A DNA stretch of 64,000 bases from Bradyrhizobium commune (GCF_015624505.1 NZ_CP061379.1:3472001-3536000), one strand, 5' to 3'. Shown: positions 17,350-29,305, counted from the stretch's first letter. Numbers and translations: made by a program. The notes: generated by a model not told the origin, from the letters alone.

Positions 17350-17543
17350 AGTTGCATTTGCCCTGGTTATTGGAGCGTTATCAGCCTTTTAACGAGCATT
17401 CCTGATAGGTGGAGCCGACCGGCACAAGATACCTAAGACTGTGAAATAGGCAAACAGTTCAATCTTTATGCAGGTCGAGGTTTTATGTTTCGAAGCGGCA
17501 CAGGAAATGCCTGTTGAAAAGGCGTTTGTACCAGGGAAGTGGC

Positions 17544-19043
17544 ATGGAAGTTTTGACCAACGCTGAAATGCAACGGGCTGACCAGCTCTCGATTGCGGCC
17601 GGCACGCCCGGCTTCAAGCTGATGCTCAGCGCAGGGCAGGCGGTTGCCGAAGCTGCGAACGCGCTGATGGAGGAGGGGCCGATCCTGATCGTGGCCGGCC
17701 CCGGCAACAACGGCGGTGACGGGTTTGTCGCGGCCGCCGAGCTCGCCGCGCAAGGACGAGAGGTCTCGGTGATCCTGATGTGCGAGCGCGATCATCTCCA
17801 GGGCGATGCGGCCTCTGCCGCGCGCGGCTGGAAGCATCCGGTGCTGCCGTTCAATCCGCAGGCGATCGGAAAGCCCGCTTTGATCATCGATGCGCTGTTC
17901 GGTGCGGGCCTCAGTCGTGCGGTCGAAGGCGAGGCGCGCGCGATGATCGAGGCGATCAACGCCAACGGCGCGCCGGTGCTCGCCGTCGATTTGCCGAGCG
18001 GCATCAACGGCACCAGCGCGGCCGCGCTCGGCGTCGCGGTCAATGCCGCCGAGACCGTCACCTTCTTCCGCAAGAAGCCGGCGCATCTCTTGCTGCCGGG
18101 CCGCATGCATTGCGGCCGCGTGCGCGTCGCCGATATCGGCATCGAGAGCCACGTGCTCGACGAGATCGGGCCAAAGATCTTTGAGAACGATCCGGATTTC
18201 TGGGGCTCAGCCTTTCCGGTGCCGCGCATCGACGGCCACAAATATGCGCGAGGCCATGTGCTGGCTGTCTCGGGCGATGCGGCGGCGACGGGCGCTGCAC
18301 GGCTCGCAGCGCGCGGGGCGCTGCGAGCGGGCGCAGGCCTCGTGACATTGGCGAGCCCGCGCGATGCGCTCGCGATCAACGCAGCCGCGCTCACCGCGGT
18401 GATGGTCCGCCCCGTCGATACCGCGATCGAGTTCGCCGAGTTGCTCGGCGACAAGCGTTACAACACCTGCATGATCGGCCCCGGCGCGGGCGTTGGCGAA
18501 CGCACCTGCGATTTTGTCCACAGCGCGCTGTCGGCGCAGCGGCACCTGGTGTTGGACGCCGATGCGCTGACGAGCTTTGCCGCCAATCCCGAGCGGCTGT
18601 TTGAATCGATCAAGTCCTCGCAGGACGCAGCTGTCGTGCTGACGCCGCACGAGGGCGAGTTCCCGCGGCTGTTCTCCGACCTCAGCAACAAAAATCCGGG
18701 ACGCTCGAAGCTCGAGCGCGTGCGTTCCGCAGCCGAGCGCGCCGGTGCGGTCGTGCTGCTGAAGGGCCCGGACACGACCATCGCCGCGCCCGACGGCCGC
18801 GCCACTATCGCCGCCAACGCGCCGCCCTGGCTCGCCACCGCCGGCGCTGGCGATGTGCTCGCCGGCATCATCGCAGGCCTGCTTGCGCAAGGCGTGCCGG
18901 CGTTCGAGGCTGCCAGCATCGGCGTCTGGATGCACGGCGAGGCGGGGAGCGAAGCGGGCCCTGGGCTGATCGCGGAAGACCTGACCGAGACGCTGCCGGC
19001 GGTTCACCGGCGCATCTACAATGCGCTCGGGGTGGAGTACTGA
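17544..19043 (+). CDS. nnr: Bifunctional ADP-dependent NAD(P)H-hydrate dehydratase / NAD(P)H-hydrate epimerase
   Basis: A 499-residue metabolite-repair enzyme that restores hydrated NAD(P)H. The N-terminal YjeF_N epimerase domain (about 1-215) has VAGPGNNGGDGFVAA, DALFGAGLSR and AVDLPSGINGT. The C-terminal ribokinase-like dehydratase domain has LDADALTSFA, TPHEGEFPRLF, VLLKGPDTTIAAPDG and the nucleotide loop TAGAGDVLAGIIAGLLAQG. The ATG at 17544 follows AGGGAAG; the frame extends to 17514 but lacks a site there. Its stop overlaps the next start (TGATG). The gene often neighbours glnB in alphaproteobacteria. Confidence 0.95.
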   Translation: MEVLTNAEMQRADQLSIAAGTPGFKLMLSAGQAVAEAANALMEEGPILIVAGPGNNGGDGFVAAAELAAQGREVSVILMCERDHLQGDAASAARGWKHPVLPFNPQAIGKPALIIDALFGAGLSRAVEGEARAMIEAINANGAPVLAVDLPSGINGTSAAALGVAVNAAETVTFFRKKPAHLLLPGRMHCGRVRVADIGIESHVLDEIGPKIFENDPDFWGSAFPVPRIDGHKYARGHVLAVSGDAAATGAARLAARGALRAGAGLVTLASPRDALAINAAALTAVMVRPVDTAIEFAELLGDKRYNTCMIGPGAGVGERTCDFVHSALSAQRHLVLDADALTSFAANPERLFESIKSSQDAAVVLTPHEGEFPRLFSDLSNKNPGRSKLERVRSAAERAGAVVLLKGPDTTIAAPDGRATIAANAPPWLATAGAGDVLAGIIAGLLAQGVPAFEAASIGVWMHGEAGSEAGPGLIAEDLTETLPAVHRRIYNALGVEY

Positions 19044-19477
19044 TGCTCAGGCCGCTCGCGCTCACTGACATGGGCGCGGCCGCACAGGTCCATCGGACGG
19101 CATTCGACCGGGCGATGCCGTGGCTGGTCGGTCTGCACACGCCGGACGAAGACAGCTGGTTCTACCGCGAGCGCGTTTTCACGGCGTGCCGAATCTGGGG
19201 ACGCTTCGACGACGGCTTGCTCAGCGGGATCATCGCTTTCCGCGATGGCTGGATCGAGCAGCTCTACGTGCTTCCCGCGGCACAGGGCCGCGGCGTCGGC
19301 ACCGAGCTCCTCGACGCCGCCAAGAGCGCCTGCGAGCGGCTGGAGCTCTGGACCTTCCAGCGCAACACGCGGGCGCGGCGATTCTACGAAGCCCGCGGCT
19401 TCATGCTGGTCGAGCAGACCGACGGAGCGCGGAATGAGGAGCGGGAGCCTGACGCCCGCTATCTCTGGATACGTTAA
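19043..19477 (+). CDS. GNAT family N-acetyltransferase
   Basis: A 144-residue single GNAT domain. The acetyl-CoA loop is LYVLPAAQGRGVGTELLDAAK (QGRGVG), followed by LELWTFQRNTRARRFYEARGF, the classical motif A/B arrangement. The substrate is unknown. The start overlaps the nnr stop by one base (TGATG), so the two are translationally coupled. Confidence 0.9.
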   Translation: MLRPLALTDMGAAAQVHRTAFDRAMPWLVGLHTPDEDSWFYRERVFTACRIWGRFDDGLLSGIIAFRDGWIEQLYVLPAAQGRGVGTELLDAAKSACERLELWTFQRNTRARRFYEARGFMLVEQTDGARNEEREPDARYLWIR

Positions 19478-19517
19478 GCGCCTTGATTGGACATGGATTG
19501 TCGTCTAAGAACTACAT

Positions 19518-19812
19518 GTGGTCGAGCTCCAGCAGACTGAGACGTTTCGAAAATGGCGATTGCGTCTCCGGGATGACGCGCCCGAGCGCTGATCGCGTCG
19601 CGCTTGGATCGGCTCGCGCATGGGCATGCAGGTGACGTTCAGCCTGTTGGCGACGGGATCAGCGAACTGCGTATCCATTACGGCCCGGGCTATCACGTCT
19701 ATTTCCAGAAGCGGGGCCACACAATCGTCGTTCTGCTTTGTGGCGGCGACAAGAGCACGCAGACAAGGACATCAAGACGGCGAAGCACCTTGCCGAGATC
19801 TGGAGTGAATGA
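19518..19812 (+). pseudogene. RelE/HigB-type toxin gene with two frameshifts
   Basis: Read in three frame segments this restores a complete addiction-module killer protein. From GTG 19518 it reads VVELQQTETFRKWRLRLRDD. After one missing base near 19576 it continues LDRLAHGHAGDVQPVGDGISELRIHYGPGYHVYFQKRG...LLCGGDKSTQ. After a second missing base near 19765 it ends KDIKTAKHLAEIWSE. The region is 295 bases, two short of the 297 expected for an intact 98-residue toxin. The first frameshift brings a TGA within about 27 codons, so no full toxin can be made. It sits directly before the antitoxin gene. Confidence 0.8.
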
Positions 19813-19813
19813 C

Positions 19814-20101
19814 ATGGGCGAGAAGCTGACGACTTATGATCCGGCCGAAGATCTCCAGTCTGATACGGCCATCGCCGTGTTTATGGAGGAAGCCTTCAAG
19901 ACTGAGGATGCGGCCTATATCGCGCATGCTCTTGGTGTCGTCGCCCGTGCCAAGGGGATGACGCAGATCGCCAAGGAGACGGGTCTGTCTCGCGAGCAGC
20001 TCTATCGCTCGTTCAGCACCAACGGCAATCCGACGCTCAAGACCACGATAGCGGTGATGAAGGCACTCGGAATCGAACTTACGGCCAAGCCGCACGCCTA
20101 A
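19814..20101 (+). CDS. Addiction-module antitoxin (HigA/TIGR02684 type)
   Basis: A 95-residue protein starting at the ATG at 19814, one base after the toxin stop. It begins MGEKLTTYDPAEDL and has the helix-turn-helix of this family: GVVARAKGMTQIAKETGLSREQLYRSFSTNGNPTL. It should bind DNA and, in intact loci, neutralise the partner toxin and repress the operon. The frame is intact although the toxin is not. Because of the toxin frameshifts, this frame is now open upstream to 19604, so a longer toxin-fragment/antitoxin fusion is formally possible. Confidence 0.85.
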   Translation: MGEKLTTYDPAEDLQSDTAIAVFMEEAFKTEDAAYIAHALGVVARAKGMTQIAKETGLSREQLYRSFSTNGNPTLKTTIAVMKALGIELTAKPHA

Positions 20102-20111
20102 TCGACGCGGC

Positions 20112-21416
20112 TCACTCCACCCCGTACCAGCGCACCAGCCGCGGTGCAGCCCAGTCGGTCACGACAGATTCGATCAGCCATTTTCCGGGCGAGGCGGCGG
20201 CGAAGGCGATGCGCTGGGTCTGGCCGGGCTCGATGGCGAGGGTATCGAGCCAATAGGGCTTCCAGCCGTCGTCGAGCTTGTCGAGCAGGCGGAAATGGTG
20301 GCCGTGCAGATGGAAGACGGTGGTCGCTATTGCGGGGTTATGGAGGGCGAGCACGACGGTGCGGCCAGCCCTGGCGCGGAATGCCGGCTCGGAGGCGGTG
20401 GAGAAGGACGGGGGCCGGGTCCAAATAGCGTCGGGGGCGCCGACCGCGACATCGAACCGCAGCGCGCCCTTGAGATCGAGCTGCTCGGGCAGGCCGTTCG
20501 ATGGGAGCGGCTGGGGAGGCGCCAGCGGCGCGCGCCGTTCTCGTGTGCCGGAAATCGCAAGGCGCCCGATCGGATGGGCTTCCTTGCCGTCATGCAGCAG
20601 GAACGCTGCCGAAGTGGCCGTATCCACAAAGGCGTCGGCACGCGCGCCGGGGGCCAGCACCAGGGCGCCGTTGCGCGCCGGGAACGGCTCGGCCGGCTGT
20701 CCGTCGAGCGCCATCACGCGAACATCATGGCTCTCCAATTTGATCGCCAGAACAGTGCGTTGGGAGCCGTTGATGAAGCGTAGCCGCAGCCGTTCATTGG
20801 CTGCGGCTGAGAGTTCGAATGAGGTCTGGCCGTTGAGGGTATAGAGCGGCGTCGTGCCCGTCGGGTCGCGGCCCGGGGGAACGGCGGTCCCATCCGGCCG
20901 CAGGCGCCATTCCTCGATCAGTAGCACCTCGTCACGATCGACGGCGACCCGGTTCGTCTCCTCGGCGATGATCGGGAGCGGGCGCGCAGGCTCTTTCAGG
21001 CGGTCTTCGAAGAGGCGGAAGTTGGCCAGCAGGGTTCCCGCATTTGGTATTGAAATGATTGATGTTTCAGTCGCGTCCGGCGCAATGGGCGCGCGCCCCC
21101 GCAGCGGGTCGGCCGCGGCCGCGCCGCTCAGCCCGTACCAGACTGGCGCAAGCGGCACAGGCAGGTCGTTCCGAAACACTACCTGACAGAGGTCGCCGCG
21201 CTTGAAACGGACGTTGCCGATATGGCTTACGGCGGCCAGCTCCCAGACTGGTGTAGCCGGCTGAGATGGTCCGAGAGCCAACGTTGCCGGTCTCGCCAGA
21301 AGGGCGATCTGGGCGGTTGGGAGCGGGCCCGCGCCGCCGGCCATCAACCCGGCCGCGGAGGCGCCGAGGCCAGCCAAAACCTCACGTCGCGAAGGGGCGA
21401 AAAGCCTCGGTTTCAT
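20112..21416 (-). CDS. Multicopper-oxidase-like (cupredoxin fold) secreted protein, copper ligands mostly lost
   Basis: About 434 residues from the ATG at 21416. The N-terminus MKPRLFAPSRREVLAGLGAS looks like a Tat signal (SRREVLAG). Three cupredoxin domains are recognisable, but the first two His pairs are gone: the HWHG position reads VWYG (PVWYGLSG), and the WYHSH position reads GTLLANFR. In the third domain HLHGHHF is kept, but the C-terminal HCH cluster is replaced (KWLIESVVTDW). A trinuclear copper centre therefore cannot form; the pattern resembles non-enzymatic relatives such as FtsP/SufI. It is convergent with the antitoxin gene. Confidence 0.75.
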   Translation of the reverse strand: MKPRLFAPSRREVLAGLGASAAGLMAGGAGPLPTAQIALLARPATLALGPSQPATPVWELAAVSHIGNVRFKRGDLCQVVFRNDLPVPLAPVWYGLSGAAAADPLRGRAPIAPDATETSIISIPNAGTLLANFRLFEDRLKEPARPLPIIAEETNRVAVDRDEVLLIEEWRLRPDGTAVPPGRDPTGTTPLYTLNGQTSFELSAAANERLRLRFINGSQRTVLAIKLESHDVRVMALDGQPAEPFPARNGALVLAPGARADAFVDTATSAAFLLHDGKEAHPIGRLAISGTRERRAPLAPPQPLPSNGLPEQLDLKGALRFDVAVGAPDAIWTRPPSFSTASEPAFRARAGRTVVLALHNPAIATTVFHLHGHHFRLLDKLDDGWKPYWLDTLAIEPGQTQRIAFAAASPGKWLIESVVTDWAAPRLVRWYGVE

Positions 21417-21571
21417 CAGGCCGATCCGGACCATGCCGCGCTGGATAAGTCCAGCCGCGATGCTTACCTCAAGCGGGCGTCGACATGGCCATTTTTTTGC
21501 TGCGAACAATCGGGCACATGCTATAAGCCCGGCCGCCCGCGGCATCGCGGCCGGTCTTGATGCAAATTCAC

Positions 21572-21656
21572 GCGGGCGTGGCGGAACTGGTAGACGCGCT
21601 GGATTTAGGTTCCAGTGACGAAAGTTGTGGGGGTTCGAGTCCCTCCGCCCGCACCA
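21572..21656 (+). tRNA. tRNA-Leu (UAG)
   Basis: The acceptor stem GCGGGCG pairs with CGCCCGC, followed by A and an encoded CCA. The anticodon stem CTGGA / TCCAG holds the loop TTTAGGT, giving anticodon TAG. A long variable arm (class II) and a GGTTCGAGTCC T-arm are present. Confidence 0.97.
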
Positions 21657-21833
21657 AGCGCTTTCAGCGTTTGCACGGATTACTGACGGGCCCCGCTCCG
21701 CACGGATATTTCTCCGTCAGGAGCCGGGTTCGATGAACCAACGGCGTTGAGGCGTTCGCCTCGCGCCGGATCGATTAATGACAGCGTCCCGACGCATGCG
21801 TGCCGGGACCGAACGAGAAGAAGATTGGACGCC

Positions 21834-23192
21834 ATGCAGGTCACAGAAACCCTCTCGGAAGGATTGAAGCACGAGTTCAAGATCAGCGTCCCCGCGTCTG
21901 ATCTCGACGCCAAGGCTGGCGCCAAGCTCGTCGACCTCAAGGACAAGGTTCGCCTCAACGGCTTCCGCCCCGGCAAGGTGCCGGTCGGCCATCTGAAGAA
22001 GGTCTATGGCCGTTCGGTGATGGCCGAGACCATCGACCAGACCATCCGCGACACCAACACCCAGCTGTTCTCCGAGCGCGGCTTCCGCCTTGCGACCGAG
22101 CCGAAGATCACGATGCCGACCGAGCAGGCCGAGGTCGAGGAGCTGCTCAACGGCAAAACTGATCTGACCTACACGGTCGCGATCGAAGTGGTGCCCTCGA
22201 TCGCGCTCGCCGACTTCAAGTCCTTCCAGGTCGAGAAGCCCGTCGCTGATGTCGCCGATTCCGATGTCGATGACGCGATCAAGCGCATTGCCGACACCAA
22301 CCGCGGCTACGCGGCCAAGGCCGAGGGCGCGAAGGCCGAATCCGGCGACCGCGTCACCATCAACTTCAAGGGCACCATCAACGGCGAAGTCTTCGAGGGC
22401 GGCACCGGCGAGGGCATCCAGGTCATCATCGGCTCGAATACCTTCATCCCGGGCTTCGAGGAGCAGCTGATCGGCATCGGCGCGAACGAGACGCGCACGC
22501 TGAAGGTGGCGTTCCCGAAGAATTACATGAACGACAAGCTCGCCGGCCAGCCGGCCGAGTTCGAGACCACGGCGACGCTGATCGAGGCGCCGCAGGATCT
22601 CGCAATCGACGACGAGTTCGCCAAGACGCTCGGTCTCGAATCGCTGGACAAGCTGAAGGAAGCCGCGCGCGAGCGGCTCGCCGCCGAGTTCGCGGGCGCG
22701 ACGCGCCAGCGCGTCAAGCGCGCGCTGCTCGACCGTCTCGACGAGGCGCATCGCTTCGAGGCGCCGCCCTCGCTCGTCGACGAGGAGTTCAATCTGATGT
22801 GGAACTCGGTCAAGGCCGAGATGGAGTCCGCCGGCAAGACCTTCGCCGACGAGAACACCACTGAGGACGCCGCCAAGGAAGAGTATCGCAAGATCGCCGA
22901 CCGCCGCGTGCGCCTCGGCCTCGTGCTCTCCGAGATCGGCGAAAAGAACAAGATCACCGTGACCGACGACGAGGTCGGCCGTGCCGTGATCGAGCGCGCC
23001 CGCCAGATGCCCGGCCGCGAGAAGGAAGTCTGGGACTATTACCGCAACAACGCCCAGGCGTTGGCCCAGCTTCGTGCACCGATCTATGAGGACAAGGTGG
23101 TCGACTTCATCCTCGAGCTCGCCAGCGTGACCGAGAAGAAGGTTTCGCGCGAGGATCTCTACAAGGACGACGAGGAAAAGACCGCCGCCTGA
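21834..23192 (+). CDS. tig: Trigger factor
   Basis: A 452-residue ribosome-associated chaperone and prolyl isomerase. The N-terminal domain has the ribosome-docking loop [14 protein letters not shown]. The FKBP-like PPIase domain (about 160-250) includes [20 protein letters not shown] and [11 protein letters not shown]. The C-terminal part is helical ([20 protein letters not shown]). The ATG at 21834 begins the typical [17 protein letters not shown]; the frame upstream is non-coding. It heads the tig-clpP-clpX-lon series and ends at an intrinsic terminator, so clpP is probably transcribed separately. Confidence 0.97.
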   Translation: MQVTETLSEGLKHEFKISVPASDLDAKAGAKLVDLKDKVRLNGFRPGKVPVGHLKKVYGRSVMAETIDQTIRDTNTQLFSERGFRLATEPKITMPTEQAEVEELLNGKTDLTYTVAIEVVPSIALADFKSFQVEKPVADVADSDVDDAIKRIADTNRGYAAKAEGAKAESGDRVTINFKGTINGEVFEGGTGEGIQVIIGSNTFIPGFEEQLIGIGANETRTLKVAFPKNYMNDKLAGQPAEFETTATLIEAPQDLAIDDEFAKTLGLESLDKLKEAARERLAAEFAGATRQRVKRALLDRLDEAHRFEAPPSLVDEEFNLMWNSVKAEMESAGKTFADENTTEDAAKEEYRKIADRRVRLGLVLSEIGEKNKITVTDDEVGRAVIERARQMPGREKEVWDYYRNNAQALAQLRAPIYEDKVVDFILELASVTEKKVSREDLYKDDEEKTAA

Positions 23193-23250
23193 GGGCTTTG
23201 AGCAAGCCTTCTGCTTGGGAAAGCCTTCCATTAAGGATGATCCGCGAAGC

Positions 23251-23285
23251 GGCCCAGCTAGCCAGATGGCCGGCTGGGCCTTTTT
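23251..23285 (+). terminator. Intrinsic terminator of tig
   Basis: GGCCCAGC (23251-23258) pairs with GCTGGGCC (23273-23280), followed by TTTTT. Confidence 0.88.
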
Positions 23286-23505
23286 GCGAGAATCAGCTTC
23301 AAGTGCCCCGAAGTGCCCGATGGATTAAGGCTTAATTCGCCCCGCACTTGTCTGACGCGAATTGCGCTATATCTGTCGGTACCTACGCGTTACTGCCTCT
23401 GCCAACTTCCTGCATCACGGGACGTCCATCGGCCTTCCGGCACATCCAGCCCAGACTGGCAGCCAAGACTGGCGATGTCCGCCTCTTAAAAACCCTAGGT
23501 GACTC

Positions 23506-24141
23506 ATGCGCGATCCGGTTGAAACCTACATGAACCTCGTGCCCATGGTGGTCGAGCAGACCAACCGTGGCGAGCGCGCCTACGACATCTTCTCGCGCCT
23601 GCTGAAGGAGCGCATCATCTTCGTGACCGGACCGGTCGAGGACGGCATGTCGACGCTGATCGTCGCGCAGCTGTTGTTCCTTGAAGCGGAAAATCCGAAG
23701 AAGGAAATCTCGATGTACATCAACTCGCCGGGCGGCGTCGTGACGTCGGGCCTCGCGATCTACGACACCATGCAGTTCGTCCGTCCGCCGGTCTCGACGC
23801 TGTGCACGGGCCAGGCCGCCTCGATGGGCTCGCTGCTGCTCTGCGCCGGTGAGAAGGACATGCGCTTCTCGCTGCCGAACGCGCGCATCATGGTGCATCA
23901 GCCCTCCGGCGGCTTCCAGGGTCAGGCCACCGACATCATGCTGCACGCCCAGGAAATCCTGAACCTGAAGAAGCGGCTCAACGAGATCTACGTGAAGCAC
24001 ACCGGCCAGACCTACAAGTCGATCGAGGACGCGCTGGAGCGCGACAAGTTCCTGACCGCGAGCGACGCGAAGGAGTTCGGTCTCGTCGACAAGGTCATCG
24101 ACAAGCGCGCCGAAGAGGCTGCGCCGGCGAAGACCCAGTAG
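23506..24141 (+). CDS. clpP: ATP-dependent Clp protease proteolytic subunit
   Basis: A 211-residue serine protease that forms the tetradecameric chamber fed by ClpX/ClpA. The catalytic triad is Ser106 in [11 protein letters not shown], His131 in MVHQPSGG and Asp180 in ALERDKF. The N-terminus [32 protein letters not shown], the YINSPGG loop and the length are typical. clpX follows after 460 bases without an ORF, so each gene probably has its own promoter. Confidence 0.98.
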   Translation: MRDPVETYMNLVPMVVEQTNRGERAYDIFSRLLKERIIFVTGPVEDGMSTLIVAQLLFLEAENPKKEISMYINSPGGVVTSGLAIYDTMQFVRPPVSTLCTGQAASMGSLLLCAGEKDMRFSLPNARIMVHQPSGGFQGQATDIMLHAQEILNLKKRLNEIYVKHTGQTYKSIEDALERDKFLTASDAKEFGLVDKVIDKRAEEAAPAKTQ

Positions 24142-24601
24142 CACTACTGGGCCGTAACTCCTGTCCCCGGAATATCTCTGGAATTTCCGGGTAGCTTCAG
24201 GGCGGCGTTCACGTTAACGACGCACTTCGCAACGGCGCAAAAAGCCATTTTGCGCCCTGCGGCAGACAGAAAGTTCCGCTTTCGTGCTTGTTTTTCGTGG
24301 CAATCCAGCAACGTCGGGGTGATTTCGGTCACTTCGCCCGTGCCAAGACCTGAAATCACGGTATTGTCACGGGTAGCCGGCGACCCCCGATTAGCGAATT
24401 CTTGATAGTCGGGTGACAGCATGGTTGGCTGCGATTGATCGGCTATGATCGCGGGAGAATCGAGTGGCCGTGATTCGCACGGCAGGTAACGCGTAGGGTC
24501 TTTTTTGGTACGGAATTTGCTCTATTTGAACCTTGTGCCCGGCGGTCGTACCGGGATGGGGCGATCGAGCGGACGGGATCGAACCGCGGACGGAGACATG
24601 A
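24142..24601 (+). other. Non-coding gap between clpP and clpX
   Basis: 460 bases with no convincing ORF on either strand. Short imperfect repeats are visible (CCGGAATATCTCTGGAATTTCCGG near 24167; CGCAAAAAGCCATTTTGCG near 24236). GTAGGGTC...TTTGGTACGGAATTTGCTC around 24493-24525 could hold the clpX promoter, but I cannot point to a firm -35/-10 pair. Confidence 0.5.
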
Positions 24602-25873
24602 ATGAGTAAGGTCGGCACGAGCGACTCCAAGAACACGCTATATTGCTCGTTCTGCGGCAAGAGCCAGCACGAAGTCCGCAAACTGATCGCGGGTCCCACG
24701 GTCTTCATTTGCGACGAGTGCGTCGAGCTCTGCATGGACATCATCCGCGAGGAGAACAAGTCCTCGCTGGTCAAGTCGCGCGACGGCATTCCGACGCCGA
24801 AGGAAATCTGCAAGGTGCTGGACGATTACGTGATCGGCCAGAGCCATGCGAAGAAGGTCCTGTCGGTCGCGGTGCACAACCACTACAAGCGCCTCAACCA
24901 CCAGACCAAGCACAACGACGTCGAGCTTGCGAAGTCGAACATCCTGCTGATCGGTCCGACCGGCTCGGGCAAGACGCTGCTCGCGCAGACGCTCGCCCGC
25001 ATCCTGGACGTGCCGTTCACGATGGCGGATGCGACCACGCTGACCGAAGCCGGCTATGTCGGCGAGGACGTCGAGAACATCATCCTGAAGCTGCTCCAGG
25101 CCGCCGACTACAATGTCGAGCGCGCCCAGCGCGGCATCGTCTACATCGACGAAATCGACAAGATCAGCCGCAAGTCCGACAATCCCTCGATCACGCGCGA
25201 CGTGTCGGGTGAGGGCGTCCAGCAGGCGCTGCTGAAGATCATGGAAGGCACGGTGGCTTCGGTCCCGCCGCAGGGCGGCCGCAAGCATCCGCAGCAGGAA
25301 TTCCTGCAAGTGGATACCACCAACATCCTGTTCATCTGCGGCGGCGCGTTCGCCGGCCTCGAGAAGATCATCTCGGCGCGCGGGCGGTCGACCTCGATCG
25401 GTTTCGCGGCCCAGGTGATGGCACCGGAGGATCGCCGGACCGGCGAGATCTTCCGTCACGTCGAGCCTGAGGACCTCCTGAAGTACGGCCTCATCCCCGA
25501 ATTCGTCGGCCGTCTGCCGGTCGTGGCGACGCTCGAGGACCTGGACGAGACCTCGCTGAAGAAGATCCTCACCGAGCCGAAGAACGCGCTGGTGAAACAG
25601 TACCAGCGGCTGTTCGAGATGGAGAACATCGAGCTCACCTTCGCCGACGAGGCGCTTGGCGCGGTCGCCCGCAAGGCGATCGAGCGCAAGACCGGCGCGC
25701 GTGGCCTGCGCTCGATCCTCGAGGCGATCCTGCTCGAGACCATGTTCGACCTGCCGGGCCTGGAAGGTGTGGAAGAAGTCGTGATTTCCCGCGAAGTCGT
25801 GGAAGGCACGGCGCGTCCGCTCTACATCTACGCCGATCGGTCCGATCGCGCCGTCGAGAACGCCAGCGCCTGA
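24602..25873 (+). CDS. clpX: ATP-dependent Clp protease ATP-binding subunit ClpX
   Basis: A 423-residue AAA+ unfoldase. The N-terminal zinc-binding domain has the four Cys ([12 protein letters not shown] and [10 protein letters not shown]). Walker A is [15 protein letters not shown], Walker B is [10 protein letters not shown], and the ClpP-contacting and pore loops lie in the usual places (GYVGEDVEN; the [19 protein letters not shown] region). The C-terminus [15 protein letters not shown] is typical. In this group ClpXP degrades regulators such as CtrA and SsrA-tagged proteins. It begins [11 protein letters not shown] at 24602. Confidence 0.98.
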   Translation: MSKVGTSDSKNTLYCSFCGKSQHEVRKLIAGPTVFICDECVELCMDIIREENKSSLVKSRDGIPTPKEICKVLDDYVIGQSHAKKVLSVAVHNHYKRLNHQTKHNDVELAKSNILLIGPTGSGKTLLAQTLARILDVPFTMADATTLTEAGYVGEDVENIILKLLQAADYNVERAQRGIVYIDEIDKISRKSDNPSITRDVSGEGVQQALLKIMEGTVASVPPQGGRKHPQQEFLQVDTTNILFICGGAFAGLEKIISARGRSTSIGFAAQVMAPEDRRTGEIFRHVEPEDLLKYGLIPEFVGRLPVVATLEDLDETSLKKILTEPKNALVKQYQRLFEMENIELTFADEALGAVARKAIERKTGARGLRSILEAILLETMFDLPGLEGVEEVVISREVVEGTARPLYIYADRSDRAVENASA

Positions 25874-25912
25874 ATTGCGGCGCTGGAACGCTCCAATCGT
25901 CTTTGAAAGTAG

Positions 25913-25939
25913 CGGCTGCGGAAAGTCTCTCCGCAGCCG
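25913..25939 (+). terminator. Hairpin after clpX, possible terminator
   Basis: CGGCTGCGG (25913-25921) pairs with CCGCAGCCG (25931-25939) over a 9-base loop. No strong T-tract follows, so termination would be weak or the hairpin would only stabilise the clpX mRNA. It lies 40 bases after clpX. Confidence 0.45.
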
Positions 25940-25995
25940 GTGTTGCGTCGCTTACACACGTGCGTAAGCGCCTGATGGCGCGCGTATTTCAATGA

Positions 25996-26027
25996 CTTGA
26001 CACCCCCCCGGTCGATAGCCACCTAAT
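25996..26027 (+). promoter_or_regulatory. Candidate heat-shock (RpoH) promoter of lon
   Basis: CTTGACA (25996-26002) is followed after 17 bases by CACCTAAT (26020-26027), resembling the RpoH pattern of CTTGA...C-rich -10. It lies about 170 bases upstream of lon, a gene that is heat-induced in most proteobacteria. The rest of the 324-base gap between clpX and lon shows no ORF. Confidence 0.4.
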
Positions 26028-26197
26028 GCCGACGGCGAACGAGAATTCTGTTCAAGATTCGTCTTAGTTCCGATCCGGCAAGCCCGGTCCAACCTTGAAA
26101 TGGTAGACCGGTTTTGTGGATCACCTCGGCACCTTGTGGCGGTTGCGCATGAGCATGGCGGGCTGCGTGCAAGGGGGCAAAGCAAAAGGAAAAGGCC

Positions 26198-28621
<2,424 letters not shown>

Positions 28622-28646
28622 GATCGTGGCTTGAAAAAATGATAAA

Positions 28647-28670
28647 ACGGCGCCTTCGGGCGCCGTTTTT
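28647..28670 (+). terminator. Intrinsic terminator of lon
   Basis: ACGGCGCC, a TTCG tetraloop, GGCGCCGT, then TTTTT. It lies about 25 bases after the lon stop. Confidence 0.92.
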
Positions 28671-28702
28671 GTTTTGGGAGCTTGTTGTTTTGGGAGCTTG
28701 GT
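28671..28702 (+). repeat. 16-bp tandem duplication supplying a ribosome site
   Basis: GTTTTGGGAGCTTGTT is followed directly by GTTTTGGGAGCTTGGT. The GGGAG of the second copy lies about 7 bases before the ATG of the GFA gene and probably acts as its Shine-Dalgarno sequence. Confidence 0.7.
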
Positions 28703-28703
28703 C

Positions 28704-29108
28704 ATGCGGATCGACGGGCAATGCCATTGCGGGAAGATCAGCTACGCCGCCGAGATCGACCCGGAGGCGGTTTCGGTCTGCCACTGCCGGGACTGCCAGG
28801 CGCTGACGGGCTCGCCGTTCCGGGTGACCGCGGTCTGCACCGGCGCCGCGATCCGGCTGACGGGAGGCAAGCCAAAAGTCTACGGCAAGCGCGGCGACAA
28901 TGGCCGGATGCGCTTCCAGCACTTTTGCGGCGATTGCGGTTCCCCGCTGTTCACCAGCGGCGAGGGCGCGCAGGCCGACGATTGGGGCATCCGCTGGGGC
29001 TCGATCCGCCAGCGCGACAGCTTGCGGCCCAGCCGCCAGATCTGGTGCCAGTCGGCCGCGGTCTGGATCGACGCGGTGCCGGTGCTGCCGGGGAGGCCGC
29101 AGGATTGA
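28704..29108 (+). CDS. GFA (CENP-V/glutathione-dependent formaldehyde-activating enzyme) family protein
   Basis: A 134-residue zinc protein. The GFA zinc ligands are visible as GQCHCGKISY, VCHCRDCQALTGSPF and HFCGDCGSPLF. The family binds zinc structurally and at an active site; the prototype adds glutathione to formaldehyde, but most members are of unknown function. The ATG at 28704 has a GGGAG in the preceding duplicated segment. It stands alone between the lon terminator and tRNA-Val. Confidence 0.9.
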   Translation: MRIDGQCHCGKISYAAEIDPEAVSVCHCRDCQALTGSPFRVTAVCTGAAIRLTGGKPKVYGKRGDNGRMRFQHFCGDCGSPLFTSGEGAQADDWGIRWGSIRQRDSLRPSRQIWCQSAAVWIDAVPVLPGRPQD

Positions 29109-29159
29109 GGTTTCGGCCCTTGCTCGGATGGGGTGGGCAGGGCTAAAGAGGCGGCCGTG

Positions 29160-29236
29160 GGGCGGTTAGCTCAGCTGGTTAGAGCATCTCGTTTACACCG
29201 AGAGGGTCCGCGGTTCGAATCCGTGACCGCCCACCA
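29160..29236 (+). tRNA. tRNA-Val (UAC)
   Basis: 77 bases with acceptor GGGCGGT / ACCGCCC, discriminator A and an encoded CCA. The anticodon stem TCTCG / CGAGA holds the loop TTTACAC, giving anticodon TAC. The T-arm contains GGTTCGAATCC. Confidence 0.97.
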
Positions 29237-29305
29237 GCCTTCGCTCGCGAAGCGAGACTGAGGCTCGGCAAGGCCCGCCCAAGCAGGCCGTCACAGGGAG
29301 ACCCT

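Noticed and set aside
24144..24422. 92-codon minus-strand frame between clpP and clpX
   Set aside because: No ribosome site, no motif and odd composition. The gap is better read as regulatory DNA.
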